Shown here piece by piece: positions 10,661-22,152 of a stretch of 64,000 bases of DNA. The DNA is from Acanthosepion lycidas (taxonomy: Eukaryota; Mollusca; Cephalopoda; Sepiida; Sepiidae). The stretch lies in assembly GCA_963932145.1 (NCBI GenBank), contig OZ010571.1, positions 113,613,876 through 113,677,875 on the forward strand. Direction: 5' to 3'. The notes below the pieces were generated by a model. The model saw only the letters and a program-made list of their open reading frames with translations. It searched no databases and had not been told where the DNA came from. Both the position numbers and the translations under genes were made by a program. Numbering within the stretch: the stretch's first letter is position 1; each line of letters begins with the position of its first letter.

Positions 10661-12324
10661 TATTCTGAAATGACTGACCACGCTCACGCTAGATAAGCAT
10701 AGCTGCTCTGCAAAGTCTAAGCTGGTGTGATTTCGATAATTTTGTAATCTGTGTTTCTATTTGGTCATCAACAAATGTATTCATGCCGCAAAATACTCAA
10801 ATTTACAGATTAAAAGTTCCAATTTTCCACCTAGCTGATCAATTGCAAACAATACTCACAGCTGTGAAAACATCTATATAAACGTTTCGTATTCTTTCTT
10901 TACTCTTTGTCTATAAATTTTCTCTCGCGTAAAAGTGGCATCAAATGACGAAAAGGCATCTCATGTTCATTTTTAACCTATAAACATTTTAAATTACCAC
11001 CCCATATATAAGGATATCAAAGTATGTTATAAATCGCTACACGATTACAGCTATGTTTCGACATCATAAATCCGTCTCTTCAGGCGATGTTAAAGTAATC
11101 ATTCACTGGCCAGTAGTTTAACTTCAATAAGCAGAATACTTAAAAAATTGGACTTTGTCGTACTTTTCCAATCCAATGTGACCAGGTCATTAATTCAAAA
11201 TTTGCCGGAAGAAATAACATGGGTCATGGCATGAAATTGTCTTCATATAAAACAGACAATTTTCGAATGTGCAGACACAGATTGTTACATTACTTCGTAT
11301 GATGTATCCAAGTCTGACGCTGAAACTTCCCAAGAAACAAAAGAGAAAGAGAATGGGACGTAATTTAACGAGAGAGAGGAACTTCAGACACGTTGAAAAT
11401 GAAAATGCATATTCAAACCCTTCCTATAAAAACTAACTCTATAAGCTTTTCTCCCAATTCAATAATTAATACAAACTGGGGCGCATAAATTTAATCATTA
11501 TCACCAAGAACTAAATCTATAATAAAATTTGATACTTGGAGGAATTTTATTCGCTGCTCTTAGCAAACGTATATATTTTTTGTGTTAAATGACCTGATGC
11601 GAACAAAGATTACCTCGTCATGAGGAAATAATTCAAATATAAAAAAAATATGCATATTTTAGAAAACCCAGAATGACAAAAGGATACTGAACTTATTTGA
11701 AATGTTTGTTGCTTGCAAATAGAGGTTATTTTAAATTAAGGTTTTAGTCTCGATCCTCAGTTATATTTGAAAAGTTCCATAATTCAACAGAACGGACGTA
11801 AGGGAGCCAAAAGAAATAATCATATTTCTGAAGCGAAGGTTTAGTGACCAATAAGTTGAGGTTGTACATGATAGAGCATGCGTTGTCCAACGTTCAAACA
11901 TAAAAGTTTCGAAAAAGTAAACCAAGTCATATTTAAAAATAGTGATGAATAATTCTATGCTGAGAACAGATGAGAACATCCAATAAGTTAATTTACTTTC
12001 CCCAGGGATTGTCTTCAAGTAGCTATCTAAAATTGAACAGTGTATATAATATCTCTGTAGGGTTCATTAGTCTTGTTATCTATAGTCCATTATCTAAATC
12101 GTTAAGTTAAAATAATATTGTTATATTTTCTCAGGTCAGATTACTTTAGCATATAATTAAATTAGAAGCGAACTAAAAGGAGTAAGAGTTGCCAATGGAG
12201 CTAAGTATGTTAAGAGTGGTGAACAAATAAATAGCGCAGATTATTAATTATAGATAAATATAAAATCGTCTACAGATTCATGTATATATAATCATATCAG
12301 ATAAACTTTTTAAGACTTTCATCA
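10661..12324. other. Mostly featureless AT-rich DNA
   Basis: One hammerhead-like motif at 11051-11084 is listed separately. No gene or repeat otherwise recognised. Confidence 0.4.
11051..11084 (-). ncRNA. Degenerate hammerhead-ribozyme-like motif
   Basis: On the minus strand CCTGAAGA is followed by GACGG, a loop, TGTC and GAAACATAG. The order of parts matches the hammerhead core with one core change. GAC/GTC can pair. Confidence 0.35.
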
Positions 12325-13080
12325 GCATGGCTAATGTTAACCGCCAGGAGAATGAGACCTCACGATTTCTCGGGCTAAACTTTCCGTTGACATGAAGTGG
12401 AAAGATAATCTTTTTCTTTTTATGCGGCATGCTATTTCAGGACGTAGGCGATCATGGCTCTCCACCTCCCTGTGTCACTTGCAGATCTCAGCGAGTTCCT
12501 TCCCTCTGCTTCCTCCCCCAGACCACGTTCTGTCATCCACCTGCTCAAGATCGCTAGGTATGCCATGCGTTGATTTCCCTTCTCTCTTTCCCTCTATTCA
12601 ACTCGCGAGTATCATTCTCTGGGCCCTACTTCCGCATTATGTGTTACAGCTGCCTCTTCCGGATGTTAAGTATAAGCTTTCTCCTGGTTTGCAACCTATC
12701 TAAGATCACATCGTTGCTCACACGCTCGGTCCATGATATCTTTTGTATCCTTCTCTAGAACTACATCTCCGTCGACTTGAATCCCTTCATTTTGGAGAAA
12801 ACTGTCAAACTTTCGTTGCCGTAAAGAAGAACAGATGTCACGTAACAGCCTAGTAGAATTTTCTTTGTTAGTAAAGAAATCCTTCTGCCTCGCACTACTC
12901 TGTACAGCTTTTGGAATGAGTCTGTGGACATCCTAATACGTCTACGGATCTCAGTGTCGCACTTAGCCTCCTCTGTCAAGAGGTTTCGAGTCTGCTTGAA
13001 TTTAGTGTTCCCGACCTGAAAATCGCATTTCGGGCTTTTCCTCTTATAGATGACCATGGATTCTGTCAATGATAGTGAAC
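12325..13080 (-). pseudogene. Non-LTR retrotransposon 3' end (reverse transcriptase C-terminal region)
   Basis: The open part (13069 to 12761, 102 codons) contains AKCDTEIRRRIRMSTDSFQK, then RRISLLTKK and CYVTSVLLYGNES. This is the region after the RT domain in the endonuclease-reverse transcriptase proteins common in mollusc genomes, here close to the RTE/CFDP2-like group. Homology continues below 12760 through stops and shifts (SWTERVSNDVILDRL, RKLILNIRKRQL, RWRAMIAYVLK) to about 12440. It is followed by an untranslated tail with a GACATGAAGTGGAAAG word that recurs at 22515. The catalytic YADD part is not present. The element was probably 5'-truncated on insertion, then mutated. Confidence 0.75.
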
Positions 13081-14977
13081 CAATTACGAGGACTGCTACT
13101 AGAAAAATTGGCTCACTGTGACGTGCTAGACAATTCTTCTTGCCAGAATCTATCTTACAGATTTATAGCTCGATAGTTTGTCCATGCATTAAAAATTGCT
13201 GCCACAGTTAGCATGAGGATTCTACTAATTTATTTTAGATTATTGATAAAATACAAAGACTCTTTTGCAAGGTTATTAATCCTGGCTTGGCTTTGGTCAC
13301 TTTTTCACCCCCGTAACGTAGCATTACTGTGACTTTTTGTATTATATATTTCATAGTGATTGTTTGATGAGCTTTCAGTCATACTTTATGAATTCAAACG
13401 TACTACTAGGTTTATTGAAATGTCAAACAATATTGCATTTGAAAATGTGAGATTTAACCGTAAATTATATGCTAACAATATCCTCTTCCGTTTTTTCGCT
13501 TGTTGAACTCGTCAATCTCCTGGCTTTATGGTAAAACTTTGATCTTCAAAAGTTTAAATGCGATAACAAGCGCAATTTTCTGTCTTAATCCTTGTTCTTT
13601 TGTCATCCGTCCTCATTTCTCTCATTCTCTCACAATCAGTAAGCTGTTGCCTGATAACGGTTTTATTGCCTTGCTTGGCAGTGAAATGATTAATAGATGT
13701 GCATGTATATTTATATGGAGACGTGTCAACGCTGTTTACTAGTCATATTAATACTAGTCAAACAGGACATTGTGATTTTTAACATGTTTACATAAGGCTA
13801 ATATACAGAAATAAAATATACGGAACTGAACAAACAGAAATATCCGAACATTCAATTCAAACAGATTTGAATTATGGCGTTCTCCTCTAAGCTATCAGCT
13901 ACTTTTATGGAAGACTCGTAACGCCAAACTGATAAAGAGAAACTGTTCATAAGCTTGCTTATAGATAAAGGAAGAAAACATTACGTAGCAGACATAACTT
14001 CTAACGATTTAAAAACCCAGGTTAAAATATCTACATTGTTTAACCAAGAGAAACATTCTGTAACACTTAAAGCGATATCACGACTAGTCGTATCATAAAA
14101 ATATATAGCTAAATTTGAATACCAGATCACCGAATACCTAATGTTAGAAGTAAAACAGAAATGAGAAAAGACTGCATTTGAGCTGCTATTTGTTAAATTA
14201 GGCTAATTACAGGCAAAAAAAAAAAGAAGAAAGATGAAATCTTCAATAAGTAATACTTATTTATGAAGCTGTTTTTCTTTTAATGAATAATCTAAAATTA
14301 CGAAGGTGTTATTTTCATTTCATATAGTAAAACTGCAAATAGTCACCCCAATCTATACCACGTTTGAAATTTATCTATTCTGTAAGTAATTAAAAAGTTC
14401 TCTTTGCAAAGCATAGTTATATTGGTAGCGGGTTTGCCAGTTTTTGGAAACATTAGTAAGTCTGATACTAAACATAGATATAATCGTTTGCAATATTCAT
14501 ATCTTCATAATCGATTTTATTAAATGTTTCTATTATGAAAAAGACAACTCGAAATTATGTAGCGCTTGGATTTCGAATTTAGCCCACTTACCTACTGACA
14601 TAAACTCCCAAAACTGTGTTAGACAATACGGTAACATACTAAATTAACAATTTAACAAAATAACCTATGTTAAATTGTCTAATTCACCGTGTAAATGTAA
14701 GCAGTGAACGATACTGAAATAAATCTGGCAATAGTACAAAAAAAACGAAGAAGCGTGACCGATTGTGTACTCATTCTGACGACATGTCGTCTCATTCGAT
14801 TTTTAACATAACTTAGATTTATTACCTGAAAGATAAATGTTTTATGGTGGAATAATTGAAATGAAGCATGGATGAAAATGACTGCACTGAATTGCAGCAT
14901 TATCAGAATATACATAATGTTGAAGCAAAAAGATTGATCACAATATATGATATGAAAAATGAAAACAGAAATATGCA
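13081..14977. other. No gene seen
   Basis: AT-rich spacer. Frames at 13500-13742, 14444-14647 and 14679-14915 are not recognisable. Weak similarity of 13160-13720 to 30930-31450 suggests an old dispersed repeat. Confidence 0.35.
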
Positions 14978-15230
14978 GGGTGATTGAAAAGTAACTCCCT
15001 TTTAAATTACTTGTATTTTATATATTAATAATAATTTTTAAAAGAAATGGATATAAGAGAAAATCGTTTAGCATGAAGTTTTATTTAAAATTCGAAATGG
15101 TTACCAGATTTCGCTACTATCTTCGCGAGGTGCCCAGGAATTGCGTCAACTTATTTCATCAGTAACACTTGTGGTATAGAAGCCATAACTTGTATTCGCG
15201 CTTCAAATTCTTCCTAAGTCTTTGTTTGAT
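14978..15230 (-). pseudogene. Fragment of a mariner/IS630-like transposase with its terminal sequence
   Basis: CAGGGTGATTGAAAAGTAAC at 14978 looks like a transposon terminus. Reverse translation of 15225-15095 gives EEFEARIQVMASIPQVLL, then DAIPGHLAKIVAKSGNHFEF. This matches the usual end of DDE transposases of this superfamily, where an RLQKCIE..GGHFE-type motif closes the protein. The rest of the gene is missing or unrecognisable. No partner terminus found. Confidence 0.45.
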
Positions 15231-16307
15231 ATAGTTGACTTGCTCTTTTAAACCCCTAAAGAAAACAAAAAAACAAAACAAAACAGGGAATCCTCAAGAA
15301 ATCAAGTGTTTAAAACGGACAAGAAATTTCATTATTATGCAACTTAAGCGATGACAAAGGAATTTTTGTTTTCTTTTAACAGTGGTGTTCAAAATCAACA
15401 ATGAAAGGCGGAGCTTATTCGGATATGTGCGGCACATCACGGTTAACATCAAACATGAACAGGTTACGATGGTAATGATAAGCGAAGCAAGCTCTTAGTA
15501 GTCAGTTCTACAAGGCAGTGTTTCTTGAGAAGAATCTGCTTTGAACTGAAATTACATCTCACCAGGGTAATGCGAAAGGAATGAGCGCTGTTTCTGACAA
15601 TGTGTGTGTTATGGAGGAAGAGTCATAGACGTGTGGGTTAGAACTGTTAGAGAAAAGGAGTGTTATTCATCTGCACTTGCGATGGAAATAGCGATAGAGA
15701 AGTTGAAGGCTTGAATAAAAAAATGTAGAGTAGAAAATAATCCGTCACCTACAAGGATGCGGAGACACTTTTGGGCTATCGTGAGTGAGTTGTGAAGAGA
15801 GGGCAGTCCTCCGCCTATATATGGCAACAACACACCGTGTTCGGCCTGTTATGGCTCTTGTAAATGTATTGGATAACAGGAGTGAACTACATGCTAGAGT
15901 GTTACAGAAAACACTTTAGAGCGTTGTATTGCATGTACGGTTTCCACGAGGTCTGGTTTGAGTAAGTCAGAATAGGCGCTCAAGACAACGGTCCACCCTG
16001 AAGTATTAGCCCTTCAATAAATCTAGTTCCGTACGGTGATAGTGGAAGTTCACTAGTTTGGATTTTGAGGTATTGAATATAATCAGGCAGGATTTCACAT
16101 ACTGTGATTTTGGAGCTATATCTTTATCAAGCTATGGTAATCGAAGGTATTGGAGGTACACCTATATATCGCTGCATCATCAGCTTATATAGTAAGTAAC
16201 AACTTGACATCATACTGCAATCTAATAACATAGCCAATTCTCGCTCAAGTGAGATCAAGTGATCTCAAATTTCAACAAAATGTGAAAGAAGCAAATGTGC
16301 TTTTGAA
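15231..16307. other. Badly decayed DNA, perhaps transposon body
   Basis: Between two transposase relics. Stops occur in all frames; isolated phrases such as MATTHRVRPVMALVNVLD are readable but not assignable. Confidence 0.3.
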
Positions 16308-16535
16308 AATGGTCAAATATTTACCTGATTTGACACGTTGTAATTTTTTCAAAGAGACTATGTAAAAGGACAGATCTATGTCTGCACTCTTTCTACAAGC
16401 CTAGAAGAACTTAAACAGAAAATCACCGAGGTGCTGGAGAATGTTACGCAAGACATTCTACAGCGTGTTCGGCAAGAGCTGGACCGATGACTTGACTTGT
16501 GTCGAGTCACAGGTGGTGTGCATATTGAACATGTG
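16308..16535 (+). pseudogene. Mariner/IS630-like transposase C-terminal relic
   Basis: Plus-strand translation gives YVKGQIYVCTLSTSLEELKQ, then TEVLENVTQDILQRVRQEL and LCRVTGGVHIEH. This is a clear match to the C-terminal end of IS630/mariner-type transposases found in insects and molluscs (..LPT.LEELK.RI...DMLQRVW.EL.YRLD.CRVT.GAHIEHL). Before it, a decayed WP..SPDLTP.DFFLWG-like stretch with two stops covers the last catalytic region. An in-frame stop replaces the YR before LD. The element is dead and its ends are not identified. Confidence 0.7.
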
Positions 16536-17132
16536 AATAGAAGAAATATTCGGACTTTGAGCTTTTATAAGAGAGTTGGTGTGGTCAAATGAATCCACAC
16601 AGTATGTTGATTAATTTCACGATTCAATGCGATCTTCGAAACCACTCAGAATCACATTGAAGCGTGGAACCGATATCGGAAATCAATACTGAAATTTGGA
16701 TCACCATTAAATATCAATATATGAGAATAAAATTGTGGGTGAGCTATATGACATGTAAGTTTGACTATAATGATTTTGTGAAAAAAATTCTGCTAATTTT
16801 CAGTTTCATGATGAGAATGAATTTCTAACAATTTGTCTTTATCAACAAGCATTTTCTACTTCATATGGTGGAAATTAGCGTCAATATATTCCTGTCTATA
16901 GGCCTGTTGTCCCTGGCAAGTTGCAACCGTTCGAATGGCCGATGTAAAGTATATGGAGATATTGTCTGAATACTAATTTGGCATGAGAATGCAAAATATT
17001 TTACATATATTACTTAATTTCAACATTACGATTCTTGTCAGTTGGTTTATTCACTAATTCTATCAAGTGGGGCAAACGTCAGGACATTCCTAACGGAATT
17101 TTCACATCCATGTTAATTTGCCACAAGAATCA
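16536..17132. other. No gene seen
   Basis: Spacer; probably includes the 3' end of the decayed transposon. Confidence 0.35.
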
Positions 17133-17133
17133 C

Positions 17134-17181
<48 letters not shown>
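17133..17181. repeat. (CA)n(TA)n microsatellite
   Basis: Seven CA units passing into about 18 TA units. Confidence 0.95.
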
Positions 17182-17182
<1 letters not shown>

Positions 17183-17773
17183 CGAAACGTACTGCTAACT
17201 TGCTAAGTGATCGAAGACATGAAATAAAAGAAAATCTAAAAAAACGATAAAAAGAACGTGCCTGCCTACTCCGTAAATTGATTAACAGTACAAACCAAAA
17301 AATACTTTACAATTTTAGATCCTTTCAAGTGGCAGCCGTGGTTTTTACGTGATTCATGATCTCGCTATTTTCACTCAAATCTCCCCTCCCATTTCAATAT
17401 ATCACTTCCGTTAAGATAACCGTTGAAATAGGTTGATGTCTGGTAACTCCTCCCCCAATACTAAGTATGATTGAGAGAGATATTAAATTAAACCCTCCAT
17501 AAACACTACCATGTCTCTCTAACTACTCCTATTACACTCTGTTAAATTACAAAAACTTACACTACCCATCAATTTTCGTTTCATTTTTGGAAGTGCTATC
17601 TGACGATCCAAAGTCCTTTAAAACGACTCTGGTGAAATAAATTATTATAATGGAAACTTAAAGTGGTCGGACTTTCTTTAAAATATTAGCTCTGGATTTA
17701 CATTGTGCTCTCAGGATTTCATCGTCCTTGTGATTACCTATACGGATTACCAAGTGTTTCATAAATTAAATTA

Positions 17774-17775
<2 letters not shown>
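17182..17775. other. No gene seen
   Basis: AT-rich spacer without recognisable coding. Confidence 0.4.

Positions 17776-17807
<32 letters not shown>
17776..17807. repeat. (TA)n microsatellite
   Basis: About 15 TA units. Confidence 0.95.
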
Positions 17808-17809
<2 letters not shown>

Positions 17810-17835
17810 GCTCTTTTTTGGATCAGTTTCAATAT

Positions 17836-17876
17836 TTTATATTATTAGGATTCACTTGGATTATATACCAACGGAT

Positions 17877-17914
<38 letters not shown>

Positions 17915-17957
17915 CACCCGTTGTTATATAATCCAAGTGAATCCTAATAATATAAAT
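17836..17957. repeat. Long hairpin: 40-bp inverted repeat around (TA)n
   Basis: The left arm contains TATTAGGATTCACTTGGATT (17843-17862) and the right arm (17916-17957) contains its complement AATCCAAGTGAATCCTAATA. The arms match over about 40 bp with few mismatches. The loop is a (TA)n run at 17878-17913 that can itself fold. It resembles a foldback element or a palindromic MITE. Confidence 0.75.
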
Positions 17958-18067
17958 CATTAAAACTATATATATATATATATATAAAAGACATTAAAAT
18001 CTTCAGACACACTGGGTTGTAGAATAATATTCATTCGTTTTTTTATTATTATTTCATTTAGATTCCT
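17958..18067. repeat. (TA)n and spacer
   Basis: A short TA run at 17969-17987, then AT-rich spacer. Confidence 0.6.
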
Positions 18068-18100
18068 CGACTAGTTTCGGCCAAAATGGCCATCATCGGG
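18068..18100 (-). ncRNA. Hammerhead-ribozyme-like motif with intact stem II
   Basis: On the minus strand CCCGATGA, then TGGCC, ATTTT, GGCC, then GAAACTAGTCG. Stem II (GGCC/GGCC with a 5-nt loop) is perfect. The core differs from CUGAUGA by one change (U to C) and has an extra U before stem II. It is the best-formed of the set. Confidence 0.45.
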
Positions 18101-18961
18101 AGGAGAATATTTCTGCTTGCTGGTAGCTGTAAACTACAGAAATGAATGTCTTGATGGAGAACATGTACTTTTGTCTGTAGTTTTCATTTGTTTTTGTTTT
18201 TTTTCTTTTTAAGATGAACCTTTTAACATTCCTTGTGTTGGTCAAACAGTCTCTTTTAAGTTGTTATTTGAATTAGAGCTGGATGGATGTATGCATCTCT
18301 GAATTCCCCTGGTTAGTTTGACAGTTTTATTGGTCCTGGAGAGGTTATGTGTCTCTTAAGTGTTTGTGTGTGTGTTATTTGGTTCTTAGGGAGTGAGTGA
18401 GTGAGTGAGTGAGTATGATATGTGTAAGCGTGCGTATTGCTGTGTGCGTTATCATTTGGCCCATTAGGGAGTGTTGAGTATGATGTTCGAAAATGTGTAT
18501 AGTCGTGTGGGTGTGTGTATAAGTGTGAGGCCTCAACACCCCCGTAAGCATGTCTGTGTTGTGTGGGTGAGAAATGTGGGTAGGTTTTGATTTGTAGAGT
18601 TACATATTAGTACTATCTATATTGTTAAATTTATGCTTTAGCTCGGCTGGATAGTGTGTTTTTAGACGTTGTATTCACCTATTTTCATGAAACTCTAAAA
18701 TCTTTCTAATGTTATCTGCTCTGAAATTTTCTATTCTCTCAATTATAGTGAATTTGGCATGGGTTTTGAAATCGTGTTTTTCCAGGCGGAAATGTTGTTC
18801 TAGAGGTAATAATTTTCATGGGGAGTCGACTTAATTCGATTGCGATAATTATTAATTCTGTAGTGAAAGGGCCATTCAGATTTTCCTACATATTGTTTCT
18901 GGCGTAGTGTGCATTCTAGGATGTAAATTATGTATGACTTCTACAGTTAGAATCGTGATAG

Positions 18962-18963
<2 letters not shown>
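18101..18963. other. No gene seen; GT-rich stretch
   Basis: 18360-18600 is rich in GTGT and GAGT words, including a (GTGA)n-like run near 18390. No coding sequence recognised. Confidence 0.4.

Positions 18964-19024
<61 letters not shown>
18964..19024. repeat. (TA)n(GA)n microsatellite
   Basis: About 20 TA units running into about 10 GA units. Confidence 0.95.
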
Positions 19025-19044
19025 GCGGACGGGTATTATGAATA

Positions 19045-19147
19045 TATTAAGTCGGTGCAAAAATAATGAGGTAATGTCGTTTTTTTGACGTATTTTTAAC
19101 GTCAAAAAACGACATTATTACGTCATTAATTTTGCACCAACCTAATA
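19045..19147. mobile_element. Mariner-type MITE (copy 2), complete with TA duplications
   Basis: A 99-bp near-palindrome at 19047-19145 starts TTAAGTCGGTGCAAAAATAA and ends with the complement ATTTTGCACCAACCTAA. It is flanked on both sides by TA, the target duplication used by Tc1/mariner transposases. The inner part repeats the AATGTCG...CGACATT hairpin of copy 1. Confidence 0.85.
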
Positions 19148-19239
19148 TATAGAAACGCGTCTATATAAAGTAAGACAGAAAAAAACGTGTGTTTATATAT
19201 ACGTATATGTAGAGAAAGAAATCATGGTGGCATAAAACC

Positions 19240-19243
<4 letters not shown>

Positions 19244-19275
<32 letters not shown>
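19244..19275. repeat. (TA)n microsatellite
   Basis: About 15 TA units. Confidence 0.95.
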
Positions 19276-19279
<4 letters not shown>

Positions 19280-19319
19280 CAAATATATAGATAATGTTAA
19301 TTATGTTTTATGAATATGT

Positions 19320-19352
19320 GATGATGATGGTCTAAAATAGATCGAAACGTCC
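19320..19352 (+). ncRNA. Degenerate hammerhead-ribozyme-like motif
   Basis: GATGATGA is followed by GGTCT, AAAAT, AGATC, then GAAACGTCC. GGTCT/AGATC pair over five positions with one G-U, forming a stem-II-like hairpin before GAAAC. The first core base is changed. Confidence 0.4.
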
Positions 19353-19414
19353 GACGTTGACTTTATATTAACATTAATACAGCATAATTACATATTAAGA
19401 TTTTTGTTTGTTCT

Positions 19415-19419
<5 letters not shown>

Positions 19420-19461
<42 letters not shown>
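19420..19461. repeat. (TA)n microsatellite
   Basis: About 20 TA units. A 61-codon IYIYIY-type minus frame here is an artefact of the repeat. Confidence 0.95.
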
Positions 19462-19463
<2 letters not shown>

Positions 19464-19714
19464 GACATAAAAATGTGTGTATATATATGAATAGAGAGAG
19501 AGAGACATAATATATGAGAAAACATATGTAGACATTTAAAAAATATAGAGAGAGACATAGAAGATATATTCATAGAAAAAAATCAGAGAGATACGACAGA
19601 GAAACAGAAATATATAGACATAGAAACGTACAGAAATTAAACGAAACGGATACAAGAAGAAAAAAACGATATAGACGTACGCACACTGAACAAAAAGATA
19701 GGATGACACACATT

Positions 19715-19718
<4 letters not shown>

Positions 19719-19754
<36 letters not shown>
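19719..19754. repeat. (GA)n microsatellite
   Basis: About 18 GA units; generates a poly-SL minus frame. Confidence 0.95.
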
Positions 19755-19757
<3 letters not shown>

Positions 19758-20760
19758 CACGCACATTGAAAAAGTGAGTGTGAATCATAGAAATAAACTT
19801 GTCAAGTGTGAATATTTGAATGTGCTTATATTGACTCCGTTTCTTCACAACCTGATTTTGCACATGAATTGCTTTCAAACGCTCGCCTAACAACGCATTA
19901 TGTTTGTGTATTCTGTGTATATTAACTGCTGCCGCAGGGCAGTGGTGACTTGCACTGAACTTTGGTTGTGTCCCGCGGACAAATCTTCTCCATGCATATG
20001 CAATTTGAATGTCTGTTAAACGTGGACAAATTTCACTGAATTGATGTACAGTTCCTCCTTAAATTTATACTAAGCCTACACGTTGATGATTTTAAAACAG
20101 TCATAGTAAATGATTAAAAATACTTTCCTCCAATGAGATTTCTTTCTAGTAACCTCCTGCTCAAAATCAATACATTTTTCCTTTATTTTTATGTAACTCA
20201 ATTTTGGACATTTAAAATATTCTGATATAATATAATGTTGGGTGAAGGCATGCAGTTCATTTAACTGACATCAGTCCCTACACCGGTTGCTGTGGTAGAT
20301 TTGCTGTACACTAAGCATCCGACCAATTCTCTCCACATATCTGGATTGAAAGCAGCACAGGTATTTGTTAATGTCTAGTGAATCTTGGGCAAGTAAGCAT
20401 GTCGAACTGTCCCTCTCAAATTTAAAACAAAGCCAATGGCCCCAATTGGTGTAACATTTGCTCGGATACACCTAGCCTTTGATTATAACGAGCGAACATT
20501 CAGAATTGTCCTTTAACTTCACTCGTGGATGTTCTCTGCCCAGTGCTGCCGTGTCTTCAACGCACTGATTACATAAATAGGGAACCCAATCTCCCTCATT
20601 GTCTTAGATAGCTCGACCTGTTGGCACAATGTACAGGGTTAAATGTTTCAAGTAGCACTTTTAGAGGGACCTAACAAAATTGGCTGTATTTAAAAAAACC
20701 AAAAACCAAAAAAAGATACAAAAAAACCCCCAAAAAATACAAAAAACAAGAGACTATTTT
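19755..20760. other. No gene recognised
   Basis: The least AT-biased part (20220-20620) holds a 66-codon minus frame (20271-20471) that I cannot assign. It may be old repeat sequence. Confidence 0.35.
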
Positions 20761-21222
20761 GCGGCCCCGGTAAAATAGACAAACATGTTTTTAAGCTTAT
20801 TTTACTGATCACGGTAAAATAGAACCGCGGGCTATTTTGCCGGTAAATGATATTATTACGAAGCCAGGTAATGTTAAAAAGAACAAACAGATTTAATACA
20901 GAAGATTTATTTATTTTAACCATCAATTGTTATGACAATTTTAAATATTTTCCACCATCAATTGTTAAAACACAAATTAAAATCATTTATTCAAAATTTT
21001 TTAAAAGAAATATAGGATTCTCTGAATATTTTAAACACTTCAGGTATAGCAATCTCAGCAAATCCAGACCTTGCCAAATGGTATAGTTCACTTTCCAATA
21101 TACATCAGCTGCAGACACAGAGGACTACAATCGCATATTATAGAATCCATGTTAAAGTTCTGCGTTGACGATCTATATTTAAATGCCAAAATAATCTTGC
21201 AGTCAATTTTACCGGGGCCGAT
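20761..21222. mobile_element. Short TIR element, family unknown
   Basis: CGGCCCCGGTAAAATAGAC near 20762 is mirrored by CAATTTTACCGGGGCCG ending near 21221. The internal region has further GGTAAAATAG and CTATTTTGCCGGTAAA words at 20811-20848, so the left arm can fold on itself. The span is about 0.46 kb and AT-rich inside. The 79-codon frame at 20847-21086 is not recognised as protein. Confidence 0.5.
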
Positions 21223-21579
21223 TCGTTATAAAAAATGAATCACCTTCATGTTTAGAGTAGAAAGCATCTGCGTATATATTAACCAAAACAAAGTCATAAC
21301 TCTGTAGTTAAGAATGTCTGTTGAAGCAGTGAAAATCATTTGCTATATGTAAGTAAAGGTGTACTGAAAATTTCTCAGAGGAAAAAAACGTTTAACATTG
21401 TTACCATATGATCGAATATCAAAATGTTTTCTCCTTAAGATTTGCCACAATTAACACCTACTAAAATTGCATATATAAATAGGAAAACTTTAATTGAAAA
21501 ATAGACTGTCATGTATAAGTCTGAAAAGTGTTGCTTCATTCTTGTCTTCAAACTAGACTTAGAATATACAAATTTCTAA
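21223..21579. other. No gene seen
   Basis: AT-rich spacer. Confidence 0.4.
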
Positions 21580-21930
21580 TTTCTTTCATGTGTCGTGTCC
21601 TTTCAGGACGTTGGCTATGAGGATTCTCCATAATACCAATTTTCTTGTTCTAAGTAATCTTTGTTCAATTTTCACAATCTTTTCCTATAAAGTACTTGAC
21701 AAGGTTTCTTGCTGAAACACCACTTTTCTTGCCTTAATTATGCCACGCTTTCTTTGCTCGTTATGTCCGAGAAATTTAAGCTAAGTTTTGGATTATAAAA
21801 GTCTCATTTTGGTGGCTATTTTCCTTAAAATGTCATCGTTACTCATTGTGTAGATGGACATATCAGTCACCATTTTTATGACTACATATCATTGGCTTTA
21901 AAACTCTTCCTGTCTTAAGAGATTGTAATT
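21580..21930 (-). pseudogene. LINE reverse-transcriptase C-terminal relic
   Basis: Minus-strand translation gives SNDDILRKIATKMRLL, then LKFLGHNE, RTRKLVLW and RILIANVLKGHDT. These match the last part of the endonuclease-reverse transcriptase type seen at 12440-12760 (VSND.ILDRL ... RAMIAYVLK). Stops and shifts break it. Only the C-terminal end survives. Confidence 0.65.
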
Positions 21931-22068
21931 CCCAATATATATTATTCGAAACCACGCACACATAATATCCCAATTGTGTGAATGTATACATTCTCTAATA
22001 AATATATATTTCCAGTGTCATTTCCACTGACGACGTTTATACAATTTCAGTCAAAAAGTAAAATGTAG

Positions 22069-22152
22069 TATTATGTTGGTGCAAAAATAATGTCGGTTTT
22101 TTGACGTTCAACTTCAAAAGAAAAACGATATTATTTTTGCACCAACCTAATA
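22069..22152. mobile_element. Mariner-type MITE (copy 3), complete with TA duplications
   Basis: An 80-bp element (22071-22150) with ends TTATGTTGGTGCAAAAATAA and TTATTTTTGCACCAACCTAA, flanked by TA on both sides. The centre is shorter than in copy 2. Confidence 0.85.

Noticed and set aside
17035-17250. Frames containing IYIYIY runs (also at 2109, 5812, 6271, 19388, 32394, 37802, 38056, 38596 and 39373)
   Set aside because: All cross (TA)n microsatellites; no coding value.
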